From a virus: a stretch of 45,167 nt of DNA. The notes under the pieces are model-generated. The model did no database searches and was not told the DNA's origin. It worked only from the letters and a program-made list of their open reading frames with translations. The stretch is from the IMG/VR virus record IMGVR_UViG_3300048588_000233, positions 1 to 45,167 of that record; one strand, given 5' to 3'. Position numbers and translations under genes: made by a program. This document shows, one piece after another, positions 25,156 to 31,766 of this stretch (positions within the stretch are counted from its first letter, which is position 1; every line of letters starts with the position of its first letter).

Positions 25156-25398
25156 TTATGTTTTAGGGTTAAGGGCGATTTTAGCAAAATTCCAAGCCTT
25201 ACAAACCAACCTATCAAACGCTGTAACTTTTAATTGACATTTGTTTATAGTATAGGTTAATCTTAAAGCATCTTCAATTTCTTTAAATTGCCATATTGGA
25301 ATAATCACATTTTCTTCTTCCAATTTCTTTATCCTTTCTTTCAAGGCTTCATTTTCTTTCAGTAGGTTTGTGTTTACTTTTGAGTTATCTGTATTCAT
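25156..25398 (-). CDS. Small coiled-coil protein, 80 aa
   Basis: The N-terminal half is a leucine-zipper-like coil (NLLKENEALKERIKKLEEEN). The C-terminal half is more globular, with two Cys (INKCQLKVTAFDRLVCKAW). It may be a dimeric regulator or adaptor; function unknown. Confidence 0.55.
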   Translation of the reverse strand: MNTDNSKVNTNLLKENEALKERIKKLEEENVIIPIWQFKEIEDALRLTYTINKCQLKVTAFDRLVCKAWNFAKIALNPKT

Positions 25399-25434
25399 AG
25401 TGTTTTATAGTTTGGTTATTTCTTGTTTAACGGA

Positions 25435-25830
25435 TTATTTCTTTTGTTCAATTTCCATCCACTCAATAAATTCATCAATTGTTATATTTAATGAATATCC
25501 ATCACATCCATTTAAACTGGCTAATTTACTTTCAATATGATAGTGATTTTTCCAAGCGCGTTGTTTATATTCACACACAAAAATTTTATAATAATATTTG
25601 CAGTCATAACACCAAGTGCTAATTACCCATCCATATTCATCAACACTTTCAATTTCATTGAGTAATTTTTCATCTGTTTTCGTATTAACTTTTTTGGCAG
25701 ACAAAAATAAAAATTCTCCATCGTGAAAATCATCAACCGATACTTGGAAAAAACTTTCAACTTTAAATTTTGTATTGCGTTTCGGAAACTTATCTACCAG
25801 TTCCTTTGCTTTTTGCTTTGCTTCGTTCAT
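25435..25830 (-). CDS. Hypothetical protein, 131 aa
   Basis: It has a helical N-terminus (NEAKQKAKELVDKF), then beta strands with a WCYDCKYYYKIFVCEY motif holding three Cys, and a final acidic helix (FIEWMEIEQKK). It is the last gene before structured block A on the minus strand. Function unknown. Confidence 0.58.
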   Translation of the reverse strand: MNEAKQKAKELVDKFPKRNTKFKVESFFQVSVDDFHDGEFLFLSAKKVNTKTDEKLLNEIESVDEYGWVISTWCYDCKYYYKIFVCEYKQRAWKNHYHIESKLASLNGCDGYSLNITIDEFIEWMEIEQKK

Positions 25831-25897
25831 AATTAAATTTTTTAGTTAAACGTTTTATAACAGTCAATAAAAATCATTGAAACGCTTTTTATTTTGG

Positions 25898-26058
25898 TGT
25901 TCACGGGCATAACCTCAACAAAGGCAAGTGTCAACTCGTTGCACCGTTACCACTTGCCTTTGCATCGGATACGTAAATCCGCAATTTGCGAAAAGCAAAA
26001 GGCTCAAGATTTCCTAATGCCCGTGAACGAATGGGGAGTATTCGATTTAAAAAGCCCT
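25898..26058. ncRNA. Structured GC-richer block A (candidate ncRNA or recombination site)
   Basis: No ORF of note. A 12-bp perfect inverted repeat (GTTCACGGGCAT 25899-25910, ATGCCCGTGAAC 26017-26028) encloses a second 12-bp hairpin (CAAAGGCAAGTG 25919-25930, CACTTGCCTTTG 25951-25962). To its right lie AACGAATGGGGAGTAT (26026-26041) and CGATTTAAAAAGCCCT (26043-26058), both found again in inverse orientation in block B. It is clearly less AT-rich than its surroundings. The strand and nature of any transcript are unknown. Confidence 0.55.
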
Positions 26059-26082
26059 TTCCCCTCGCTATCGCTCACGGAT

Positions 26083-26352
26083 TTAATTAATTCTATGAAA
26101 TACGTGCCAAACAAGTCCATCACAAAAAGCAGTTCCTAAATATTCTCTTTTAGTTGATTCAATTTCATAAATAGGGTTTCCAGTTCCGTGAACTTCAATT
26201 TCAATTTCTTCATTTTGATTTTCAGTATCAACAAGAGCCCATATAACAATTGAATTAAATTGATTTTTAACTACTAAAATTTGGAATCCTTTAGGTATTA
26301 GCAATAATTGTGAGGTTTTAGTTTTAATGGGATATTTAAAAATTGTTTTCAT
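26083..26352 (-). CDS. DUF7352-like protein flanked by structured blocks
   Basis: The 89-aa protein matches the pattern of the small phage family DUF7352: MKTIFKYPI, LLIPKGFQILVVKNQ, VIWALVDTE, EVHGTGNPI and a C-terminal WHVFH. No enzymatic role is known to me. The gene sits alone between block A and block B, which share inverted motifs, so it looks like a cassette cargo. Confidence 0.68.
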   Translation of the reverse strand: MKTIFKYPIKTKTSQLLLIPKGFQILVVKNQFNSIVIWALVDTENQNEEIEIEVHGTGNPIYEIESTKREYLGTAFCDGLVWHVFHRIN

Positions 26353-26381
26353 AATCTATAATTTAATCAGTTAATATTTAG

Positions 26382-26529
26382 TTTGTTAAGGTTACGACCC
26401 GCGAACACGGATTATGTATCATTGCCTACGGCAGGGCTTTTTAAATCGTTCATTGCCTTTCGTGTTCCCGAAACAGCCGAAAAAGGCTATTTCTACACAC
26501 ACGGCAACGAAACATACTCCCCATTCGTT
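26382..26529. ncRNA. Structured GC-richer block B (candidate ncRNA or recombination site)
   Basis: It contains the inverse of block A motifs: AGGGCTTTTTAAATCG (26433-26448) and ATACTCCCCATTCGTT (26514-26529). It also holds a diverged inverse copy of block A's left end (26382-26408, with the reverse strand reading GTGTTCGCGGG then TAACCTTAACAAA). A compound hairpin is formed by TCATTGCC (26450-26457) with GGCAACGA (26503-26510), enclosing AGCC/GGCT at 26475-26488. It lies directly upstream of the DUF7352 gene. Confidence 0.55.
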
Positions 26530-26659
26530 ATAAACCATTCTCATTACGTTTCACATCCTTTATCCGTTCTTCAAGTTCCTGTTTTTGAACAGTCATTTCA
26601 TAAATAGCTTTTTCCATTATAGATAAACTGCTTTGTAGTATTTCGATTGTTTCTTTCAT
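26528..26659 (-). CDS. Small coiled-coil protein, 43 aa
   Basis: The ORF (MKETIEILQSSLSIMEKAIY... ending KRNENGL) is a single helical, coiled-coil-like segment. Its ATG overlaps the previous stop as ATGA, which supports translation. It ends at the edge of block B. Confidence 0.5.
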   Translation of the reverse strand: MKETIEILQSSLSIMEKAIYEMTVQKQELEERIKDVKRNENGL

Positions 26660-27075
26660 TGGTTTACATCGTTAAAATCTAAAATAATTCCCTTTTCAAA
26701 GTAGGATTGGTCACCTAACCAAAAGTGCCATTGCATTAAGGTTTTTGCATCTTCATAAGAAATAAATGGTGGTGTAAAAACCTCTTTGTAATTATTTATT
26801 TCTTCAAGGCTCATTCTTGAAGTATTGAAACAACTATTTTTTAATAATTCTTCAAGAGGCATAAAAGGTTCACTTCCATTATGTTTTATCTCCCTTGTCA
26901 AATCAGTAGCAAGGTTTCGGAAGATGGGTTTCTTATTTGAGTCAGATATAATATAAGGCATATTTCCGCACGACATTATATTTATAGAATTGTTATTTTT
27001 ATCAATCCAGTACTGCCATTTCAAATCATACGGAAGATAACCGCATAAATCGTTTAGTGTTAGTTGTTCTTTCAT
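26656..27075 (-). CDS. Hypothetical phage protein, 139 aa
   Basis: The start LTLNDLCGYLPYDLKWQY is a pattern I associate with an unannotated protein of many Bacteroidota phages. The middle carries PYIISDSNKKPIFRNLATDL and a C-terminal DAKTLMQWHFWLGDQSYF. Likely cytoplasmic; role unknown. Confidence 0.6.
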   Translation of the reverse strand: MKEQLTLNDLCGYLPYDLKWQYWIDKNNNSINIMSCGNMPYIISDSNKKPIFRNLATDLTREIKHNGSEPFMPLEELLKNSCFNTSRMSLEEINNYKEVFTPPFISYEDAKTLMQWHFWLGDQSYFEKGIILDFNDVNQ

Positions 27076-27087
27076 TGGTGGGTGGGT

Positions 27088-27264
27088 TTAAAGTGATTCA
27101 AGCAAAGTTTCAATCATTGCTTTTTTAATTAATCTCGCATCATTAATCGAATATTCATTATCTATTTCTCTAATGTGATTTTTCATTAAAGAACAATAAT
27201 CGTTAATTTCATTTTCAACCTCGTATGGATCTTCTACTGGATTTCGTCTGCCTGTGCTTTTCAT
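27088..27264 (-). CDS. Small helical protein, 58 aa
   Basis: The ORF reads MKSTGRRNPVEDPYEVENEI and ends KKAMIETLLESL. It is charged and helical with one Cys. It fills the gap between two larger minus-strand genes in the same direction. Function unknown. Confidence 0.5.
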   Translation of the reverse strand: MKSTGRRNPVEDPYEVENEINDYCSLMKNHIREIDNEYSINDARLIKKAMIETLLESL

Positions 27265-27304
27265 AACTATAATTATTAACTGTTAGTTGATTGTTTTAAT
27301 TGGT

Positions 27305-27490
27305 TTAGTGTAAATAATTCCAAACTGCTTCGTGAACAAAATCTCCGTTATCGTTTAGCTTGTCAATTTCTTCATCCGTCATTGGCTCTCCTTCATAATC
27401 TGCGCTTGCTATAAAAGCATCACAGAAATCTGGAGCATCCTTAAAGTCAATTCCTTCAATTTCTATATTGTCTATTTTTGTTAAGTCCAT
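27305..27490 (-). CDS. Small acidic protein, 61 aa
   Basis: The protein is strongly acidic (GIDFKDAPDFCDAF, YEGEPMTDEEIDKLND) and ends HEAVWNYLH, a shape seen in small phage proteins with unknown role. The strong negative charge would allow DNA mimicry, but nothing shows it. Confidence 0.58.
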   Translation of the reverse strand: MDLTKIDNIEIEGIDFKDAPDFCDAFIASADYEGEPMTDEEIDKLNDNGDFVHEAVWNYLH

Positions 27491-27535
27491 AATATCTGTT
27501 TTAGATTGTTTGATTGAATGGGGTAAGTTTCATAA

Positions 27536-27769
27536 CTAAATTATTTTAAAGTCATTTCCGCACCAACGGCAATAAGGTATATTGTCGTTATCTTCATTTA
27601 TAAAAGGATCGCTTTCTGTGCATTGACAATTTTTATTATATATAATTTTATCCATTGGACATATTTCTGGATTAAATTTTCTTTTCCAAACAACATCATA
27701 TTTTTCTTGATTAGAAGTAACTACGATGCCATTATTTCGACATCGTAGTTTATATTTTTGGTTTTCCAT
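27536..27769 (-). CDS. Small cysteine-rich protein, zinc-ribbon-like
   Basis: The start at ATG 27769 (MENQKYKLRCRNNG) is chosen because it overlaps the upstream stop as TAATG; a longer 98-aa reading exists. Cys residues occur as EICPMD, NCQCTES and YCRWCGND, a plausible Cys4 metal site. Function unknown. Confidence 0.58.
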   Translation of the reverse strand: MENQKYKLRCRNNGIVVTSNQEKYDVVWKRKFNPEICPMDKIIYNKNCQCTESDPFINEDNDNIPYCRWCGNDFKII

Positions 27770-27909
27770 TACAAAACTGAAAACATTAGTTTTTGAATAT
27801 TCTCTATAACAACTTCGTTTCCGATTGCGCATTGACTCACAACAGCATCAAAAGTTCTATTGGTTAAGTTTGCGTAAGTTTCGATTGCTATTCTCATTGT
27901 GGTTTCCAT
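27769..27909 (-). CDS. Small protein, 46 aa
   Basis: The ORF reads METTMRIAIETYANLTNRTF and ends QKLMFSVL. It begins behind the leader TAGAAATTATG and a -7 box (27948-27955), and its stop overlaps the next start. It is thus the first gene of a leftward unit on the other side of the XRE/GIY-YIG cassette. Confidence 0.5.
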   Translation of the reverse strand: METTMRIAIETYANLTNRTFDAVVSQCAIGNEVVIENIQKLMFSVL

Positions 27910-27947
27910 AATTTCTAATATTTAGTTATTGTTTAGTTTTGATACTT

Positions 27948-27955
27948 CAAAGATA
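27948..27955 (-). promoter_or_regulatory. -7 box for the leftward accessory unit
   Basis: TATCTTTG on the minus strand is a perfect TAnnTTTG box, 38 bases before the ATG at 27909. The TTTG -33 element is not at ideal spacing. Confidence 0.55.
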
Positions 27956-28009
27956 AAACAAATATTTCAAATACATATCATTAAATTGTAATTTTAACAT
28001 ATTAATAAA

Positions 28010-28038
28010 TTGCATTTTGTTTTTTATCACTATCTTTA
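28010..28038 (+). promoter_or_regulatory. Promoter of the XRE / GIY-YIG cassette
   Basis: TTG (28010-28012) and TATCTTTA (28031-28038, one mismatch to TAnnTTTG) are separated by 18 bases. The ATG of the XRE gene follows at 28053. Confidence 0.55.
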
Positions 28039-28052
28039 CAAAAAGAAATAAT

Positions 28053-28256
28053 ATGACTACTTTTACAGCGATGGCAATCGCAGACGAAATAAAACGTGTT
28101 CGTAAAGAGCAACGATACAGCCAAAGGCAACTGGCTGAAATTTGTGGGTTTAAACAACAAGAGCTTTCCTTATACGAAAAAGGAAAAGTAACCCCTACAT
28201 TAGAACGCCTTGAAACTATTGCAAAGGCTTTAGGTAAAGAATGGAAACTTAAATAG
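28053..28256 (+). CDS. XRE-family HTH regulator of the reverse-strand cassette
   Basis: The 67-aa protein is one HTH_3 domain: IADEIKRVRKEQRYSQRQLAEICGFKQQELSLYEKGKVTPTLERLETIAKALG. The start at Met13 of the longer frame (MTTFTAMA, 28053) is preferred because the promoter lies upstream of it. It is followed after one base by the GIY-YIG gene, so the two form an operon on the strand opposite to their surroundings. It probably represses its own operon. Confidence 0.85.
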   Translation: MTTFTAMAIADEIKRVRKEQRYSQRQLAEICGFKQQELSLYEKGKVTPTLERLETIAKALGKEWKLK

Positions 28257-28257
28257 T

Positions 28258-28686
28258 ATGACATCAGGAATTTATATTATTAAAAACATTGAAAATGGAT
28301 ATTGCTATATTGGAAGTTCCGTTGATATTGATGTTAGATTGTCAGCTCATTTTTACTCTCTATTAAAGGGCAATCATTCTAATAGTCAATTGCAAAATGA
28401 TTTTAATACCTATGATATTTGTAGTTTCGTTTCAGAGCCTATTTATTTTTGTTCTATTGAAAAATTAGAGGAAAAAGAACAATATTATATCGACAAATAC
28501 GATAAGACTTATAACAAACGCACATCAGCAATAGGAATATCTTCAAGGAGAAGAAACAAAAAAAATCAATTAAGTATTAAACTTCCTAATTATTTGATTG
28601 ATGAGTTAACTGAAATTGCAAACACTGAAAATAGAAGTGTACCAAATCTTATCGAAACCATAATAATAGAGAAAATTACAGACTAA
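28258..28686 (+). CDS. GIY-YIG nuclease with C-terminal ribbon-helix-helix domain
   Basis: Residues 1 to about 95 are a GIY-YIG nuclease: SGIYIIKN, YCYIGSSVDIDVRLSAH with the catalytic-type Arg, and Glu in the EKLEEKEQYYIDKY helix followed by YNKR. Residues about 102-142 (NQLSIKLPNYLIDELTEIA, then NRSVPNLIETIIIEKI) look like a ribbon-helix-helix DNA-binding domain. Known homing GIY-YIG enzymes usually carry other DNA-binding modules, so the pairing is notable. Its stop overlaps the convergent 38-aa gene. Confidence 0.82.
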   Translation: MTSGIYIIKNIENGYCYIGSSVDIDVRLSAHFYSLLKGNHSNSQLQNDFNTYDICSFVSEPIYFCSIEKLEEKEQYYIDKYDKTYNKRTSAIGISSRRRNKKNQLSIKLPNYLIDELTEIANTENRSVPNLIETIIIEKITD

Positions 28687-28799
28687 CCCTCCACTTCCTC
28701 CAATCTCTCAAATGCACGTTCCATTTCTTCATTATTTGAATAGTGGAGGCTTTTTACTGTGTTTGCCATCCATTCTGCAAAATTGTTTTTTTGTATCAT
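28683..28799 (-). CDS. Small protein, 38 aa, coupled to the methyltransferase
   Basis: The ORF reads MIQKNNFAEWMANTVKSLHY and then an acidic helix (EEMERAFERLEEVEG). Its ATG overlaps the methyltransferase stop as ATGA. It converges on the GIY-YIG gene, sharing three bases. It may be a small partner; unknown. Confidence 0.5.
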   Translation of the reverse strand: MIQKNNFAEWMANTVKSLHYSNNEEMERAFERLEEVEG

Positions 28800-29452
28800 A
28801 ATGTAAGTTCTAATTGTTCGGTATTTTGTTTTGACGTAATATTTAAAACTGTTTGGAATATTGTTCTTCCAGCTTCGTAGTCCACAAGGTTTCTCCCAAT
28901 CTTTACAAGACTTTGACTTCCATTATATGTCGAAACATCAATTTCGTGAAACTTACACAGTTCTTTTAATTCATTTTTTGTTTGAGAAATTGCAAATCTT
29001 CTATCCATTAAATCAGTTGGAAGATTAAAATTAGTCCAATATAAGTGTCTGCCTTTTTTCTTTGCGGGTACTAAAGGATCATAATATGGAATTACATTTT
29101 CAACAACATATTTACCTTCAAACCAGTTATCTAAAAAGATAATTTCCTCATATAGTTTCATATCCGGGAATTTCATTTTCCTTATATTTTTTTGTGATAT
29201 GTTTATTTTACTATGTGTGGGGCAAGGTGGGGAGCTCCATATAAAATCAAACTCTTTATAGTGTTCTAAAAGGTATTGGTGCGCATCCGCAATTATTACA
29301 ATATCATTTGGAAAACGCTCTTGGTACAATCTTGCAAGTTCGGGGTCAAGTTCAACCGCCGTAACCTGTATTTCAATTCCAGCTTCTTTTGCGACTTCAT
29401 CCCATTTATAACGGTTTCCACCAAGACAAGCATAAAGGTTTAATATCTTCAT
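28796..29452 (-). CDS. Short C5-cytosine methyltransferase-like protein
   Basis: Motif I is LNLYACLGGNRYKW (residues 4-17), an acidic AdoMet-binding strand VTAVELDPE follows, motif IV is SSPPCPTHS with catalytic-type Cys77, and motif VI is YVVENV (Glu118). At 218 aa it is much shorter than typical Dcm enzymes and has little room for a target-recognition domain. It could methylate phage DNA against host restriction, or act on a modified base. It overlaps the DnaA-like gene by 4 bases. Confidence 0.82.
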   Translation of the reverse strand: MKILNLYACLGGNRYKWDEVAKEAGIEIQVTAVELDPELARLYQERFPNDIVIIADAHQYLLEHYKEFDFIWSSPPCPTHSKINISQKNIRKMKFPDMKLYEEIIFLDNWFEGKYVVENVIPYYDPLVPAKKKGRHLYWTNFNLPTDLMDRRFAISQTKNELKELCKFHEIDVSTYNGSQSLVKIGRNLVDYEAGRTIFQTVLNITSKQNTEQLELTL

Positions 29453-29958
29453 ATTGCGTTCATTTTTAAATATGGTTTAAGTCTTGTTTCTTTGAAATGT
29501 TCGTGCTTATGCTCTGGTATCAAAGCAAGCATCCTTTTTATTTCATTGTCAAATTTTCGGTTGGTTCGTTTTCTTAATTTGTCGAGTTCCCGCTCCTTGT
29601 CCTTGATTTCCTTTTTTAATAAGCGTGTTTCAAATTGTTCGGGTGTTTCCTCAACTTGGATTTTCTCCTCTTTGTTATACATTTTTTCCAGTAACTTTCC
29701 TACACGTTCAAATTTTACCTCAAATTCCTTTTCGGGCTTATATGTTTCCTCTAATTTTTTTAAAGCATTTGTTACGGTGGAATGATCCCGACCAGCCATA
29801 TACTTTCCAAGTTCATCGTGTGTAATCTTTGGATAATATTCTTTGCAATAGAAATAAAATGTAGCACGTCCTTCAGGAGCTTTTCCTTTTCTGCTCGGTG
29901 TCTTTATTTCACACTCAAATACTTTTTTACAGGTTTTATAAATGGTGTCTATTTTCAT
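29449..29958 (-). CDS. DnaA domain IV-like DNA-binding protein
   Basis: Residues about 28-75 match the DnaA C-terminal domain: RATFYFYCKEYYPKITHDELGKYMAGRDHSTVTNALKKLEE, including the GRDHSTV loop that contacts the DnaA box. The rest is a charged coil (KDKERELDKLRKRTNRKFDNEIKRM). There is no AAA+ ATPase. It may direct host replication proteins to phage DNA or compete with host DnaA. Confidence 0.85.
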   Translation of the reverse strand: MKIDTIYKTCKKVFECEIKTPSRKGKAPEGRATFYFYCKEYYPKITHDELGKYMAGRDHSTVTNALKKLEETYKPEKEFEVKFERVGKLLEKMYNKEEKIQVEETPEQFETRLLKKEIKDKERELDKLRKRTNRKFDNEIKRMLALIPEHKHEHFKETRLKPYLKMNAI

Positions 29959-29976
29959 CTGTATTTGTTTATTGCG

Positions 29977-30111
29977 TTATTTACTTGCTGAAACTTCAGC
30001 TTTGCCTTTATAGAAATAATATCTTGGCTCGTAACCGCCATTATAATAATAACCAAGAATGGGATGCTTTCCGTTATCCCAAAATGGTATTTCTTTTTCT
30101 TTGTCAATCAT
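29977..30111 (-). CDS. Small protein, 44 aa
   Basis: The ORF reads MIDKEKEIPFWDNGKHPILG and is rich in Tyr and Gly (YYYNGGYEPRYYFYKG). Its start overlaps the preceding stop as ATGA, which supports translation. Function unknown. Confidence 0.52.
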   Translation of the reverse strand: MIDKEKEIPFWDNGKHPILGYYYNGGYEPRYYFYKGKAEVSASK

Positions 30112-30341
30112 TTTAAAGATGGCATTAAGTTTAAATTGGATTCTATTGTCATTGTCTTTAATCTTGTTACTCTTTGGCGTTCGGTTTTTGTCATTTCTTC
30201 TATTTCTGAAACCCTACGTCTTAGACTTCCTAATTCGTTGAGTATCTCGTTTTTCCCTTCTTCGTCTTTGCAGTACGGAATGAAATTTAACAGTAGGTCA
30301 ATTTGCCGTACATTGTCCATTAGTTTCTGTTGGTAGGTCAT
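30108..30341 (-). CDS. Small coiled-coil protein, 77 aa
   Basis: The protein is helical and charged (LLNFIPYCKDEEGKNEILNELGSLRRRVSEIEEM). It overlaps its neighbours by 4 bases on each side. It may be an accessory of the replication proteins encoded upstream; unknown. Confidence 0.55.
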   Translation of the reverse strand: MTYQQKLMDNVRQIDLLLNFIPYCKDEEGKNEILNELGSLRRRVSEIEEMTKTERQRVTRLKTMTIESNLNLMPSLK

Positions 30342-31129
30342 TTCATTTCATCTTTGATGTCTATATTTTCTTTTATCAGTTTATCGAAATATTCACGAAG
30401 GATTATCTCTTTGCACTTAACCGCTATTGTTGAAGGCTGAATTGATTTTAATGCTTCTTTTACCTGAAGATTAATTCCACCGCTTTTGATTTCGTTTTCA
30501 AGTTCCGTTTTTGCTTTAGCTTTTACGATTGTTTTAAATTCGTTGGTGTGCTTTGGAAGCCGTCCTTTTTCAAAGAAGAAATCATAAACCCAACCCTTGC
30601 CAGATTCAATATGTTTTGTTTCCTCGTATTTCCTGAAACATCCAATAACCCCTGCATAAACAATCAACTGTTTTTCTTCTTCGGTGATTTCTTTTGGTTT
30701 TTCAGCTTCAGCAATCGGAAGGTTATTATTAACCCTTGTTTCGTTTAGCCATTTTTTGTACTTGTTTAAAATCGTAGAAACAAACTCGCTGTTAAAAAGT
30801 TGATAGTGGGGTGTTTTATCGCCATACGCTCCGTATCGTTCCAGTTTAAAGGCAAAGTCTATTTCCTCAAGAGATAGCCCCGCAAAACGGCTTAAAATCA
30901 TTTCTTTGATGTCTTGCTTGTTTATATCGCTTATCGGGTCTTTTAGTCCAGATAGATTTGAAACCTTTGTGAATATCATTCCAAGACCTTCGCCAACTTC
31001 TTGGCGTGGGATATTGCGTATTTTATCAAAAGAGATTGTTTTTCTTGCAAATGCTATTTCGATAATCTCCCCAGCCTGTGCTATTTTTTCTAATTGTGTC
31101 TGCTGTCTGGCGGTTAATTGTTGGCTCAT
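30338..31129 (-). CDS. Hypothetical replication-region protein, 263 aa
   Basis: The helical protein overlaps the DUF1376 gene by 104 bases in another frame. Residues 77-145 (LSRFAGLSLEEIDFAFKLERYGAYGD, TILNKYKKWLNETR) recall phage replication accessory proteins, and the place after a DUF1376 protein is where a helicase loader would be expected. No P-loop is visible. A helicase-loader or primosome role is inference only. Confidence 0.6.
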   Translation of the reverse strand: MSQQLTARQQTQLEKIAQAGEIIEIAFARKTISFDKIRNIPRQEVGEGLGMIFTKVSNLSGLKDPISDINKQDIKEMILSRFAGLSLEEIDFAFKLERYGAYGDKTPHYQLFNSEFVSTILNKYKKWLNETRVNNNLPIAEAEKPKEITEEEKQLIVYAGVIGCFRKYEETKHIESGKGWVYDFFFEKGRLPKHTNEFKTIVKAKAKTELENEIKSGGINLQVKEALKSIQPSTIAVKCKEIILREYFDKLIKENIDIKDEMK

Positions 31130-31766
31130 TTTGTTTCGTTTTATCGGTTTCTTTTAAATGCGGTAATGTGTTTAGTAAAGTTGATTTCCAGTTTTTAATG
31201 GGCTTCGGTGTTTTTCCGTTGGTCTGCCATCCGTTTGCAATCCAAGATTTGTATTTTAATTTTACGCTCTCTTCATCGACATTTGGTTTTTCACGGATTG
31301 CGTACTCCAAAAATTCTTCAAGCGTTGGCGGTTCTTTTAATTTTTTTTCGGTTTTTTCGTCTATTAAACCTTTATTTTTTAATACTTCTTTTTCATCTTC
31401 TTTTTCATGTTCATGTTCTAAAGGCTTTTTTTGGCTTTTAGTTGGGTTTTTATGTTTAGGTGGTCTGCCTCCTTTTTTACCGTTTTCCCTTTGGCTTTCA
31501 ATAAATCTTTCTTTCATCGCTCTTTCTTTCTCAAGCCTTTTGTTTACTACATATTCGCCCTTATCTTCAAACTTGCTTTTTAGTTCTTCTGAAAGGTTTT
31601 CCCAATCATAACCCACTAAAAACCCAAGCCTTTTTTTGGGTATTTTTTCATCAGTCCATTGCTTAGCTAACATTTTTATATAAATTCCAATTTCTTCATT
31701 GGTTAAATACATAGTTCCTGTTAGAAAATCCTGTGCGTAAAATTGAAATGCGGGGGCTTTATTCAT
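31026..31766 (-). CDS. DUF1376 (YdaU-like) replication protein
   Basis: The N-terminal winged-helix domain of phage replication initiators is visible: APAFQFYAQDFLTGTMYLTNEEIGIYIKMLAKQW, then DEKIPKKRLGFLVGYDW. A charged linker follows and a small C-terminal domain (VKLKYKSWIANGWQTNGKTPKPIKNWKSTLLNTL). It most likely opens the origin or recruits the host helicase. Overlaps are 4 bases with the HNH gene and 104 bases with the next gene. Confidence 0.8.
   Translation of the reverse strand: MNKAPAFQFYAQDFLTGTMYLTNEEIGIYIKMLAKQWTDEKIPKKRLGFLVGYDWENLSEELKSKFEDKGEYVVNKRLEKERAMKERFIESQRENGKKGGRPPKHKNPTKSQKKPLEHEHEKEDEKEVLKNKGLIDEKTEKKLKEPPTLEEFLEYAIREKPNVDEESVKLKYKSWIANGWQTNGKTPKPIKNWKSTLLNTLPHLKETDKTKQNEPTINRQTADTIRKNSTGWGDYRNSICKKNNLF

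Noticed and set aside
25898-26028. Retron msr-msd (outer 12-bp inverted repeat like a1/a2)
   Set aside because: No reverse transcriptase is encoded nearby or anywhere in the window.
25898-26529. Firm assignment of the blocks as integron attC sites
   Set aside because: Long hairpins are present but the R box consensus (GTTRRRY and partner) could not be placed with confidence, and no integron integrase is present.
27947-28264. Minus-strand ORF (105 aa) over the XRE gene
   Set aside because: It is antisense to a textbook HTH_3 domain and covers the promoter region.
28053-28686. Classic type II toxin-antitoxin pair
   Set aside because: Gene order fits, but no known toxin fold is paired here; a GIY-YIG nuclease may be toxic yet this cannot be shown from sequence.
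31078-31611. Plus-strand ORF (177 aa) opposite the DUF1376 gene
   Set aside because: The Phe/Ser/Leu-rich composition is the mirror of a charged coiled region on the real gene; no promoter or neighbour supports it.
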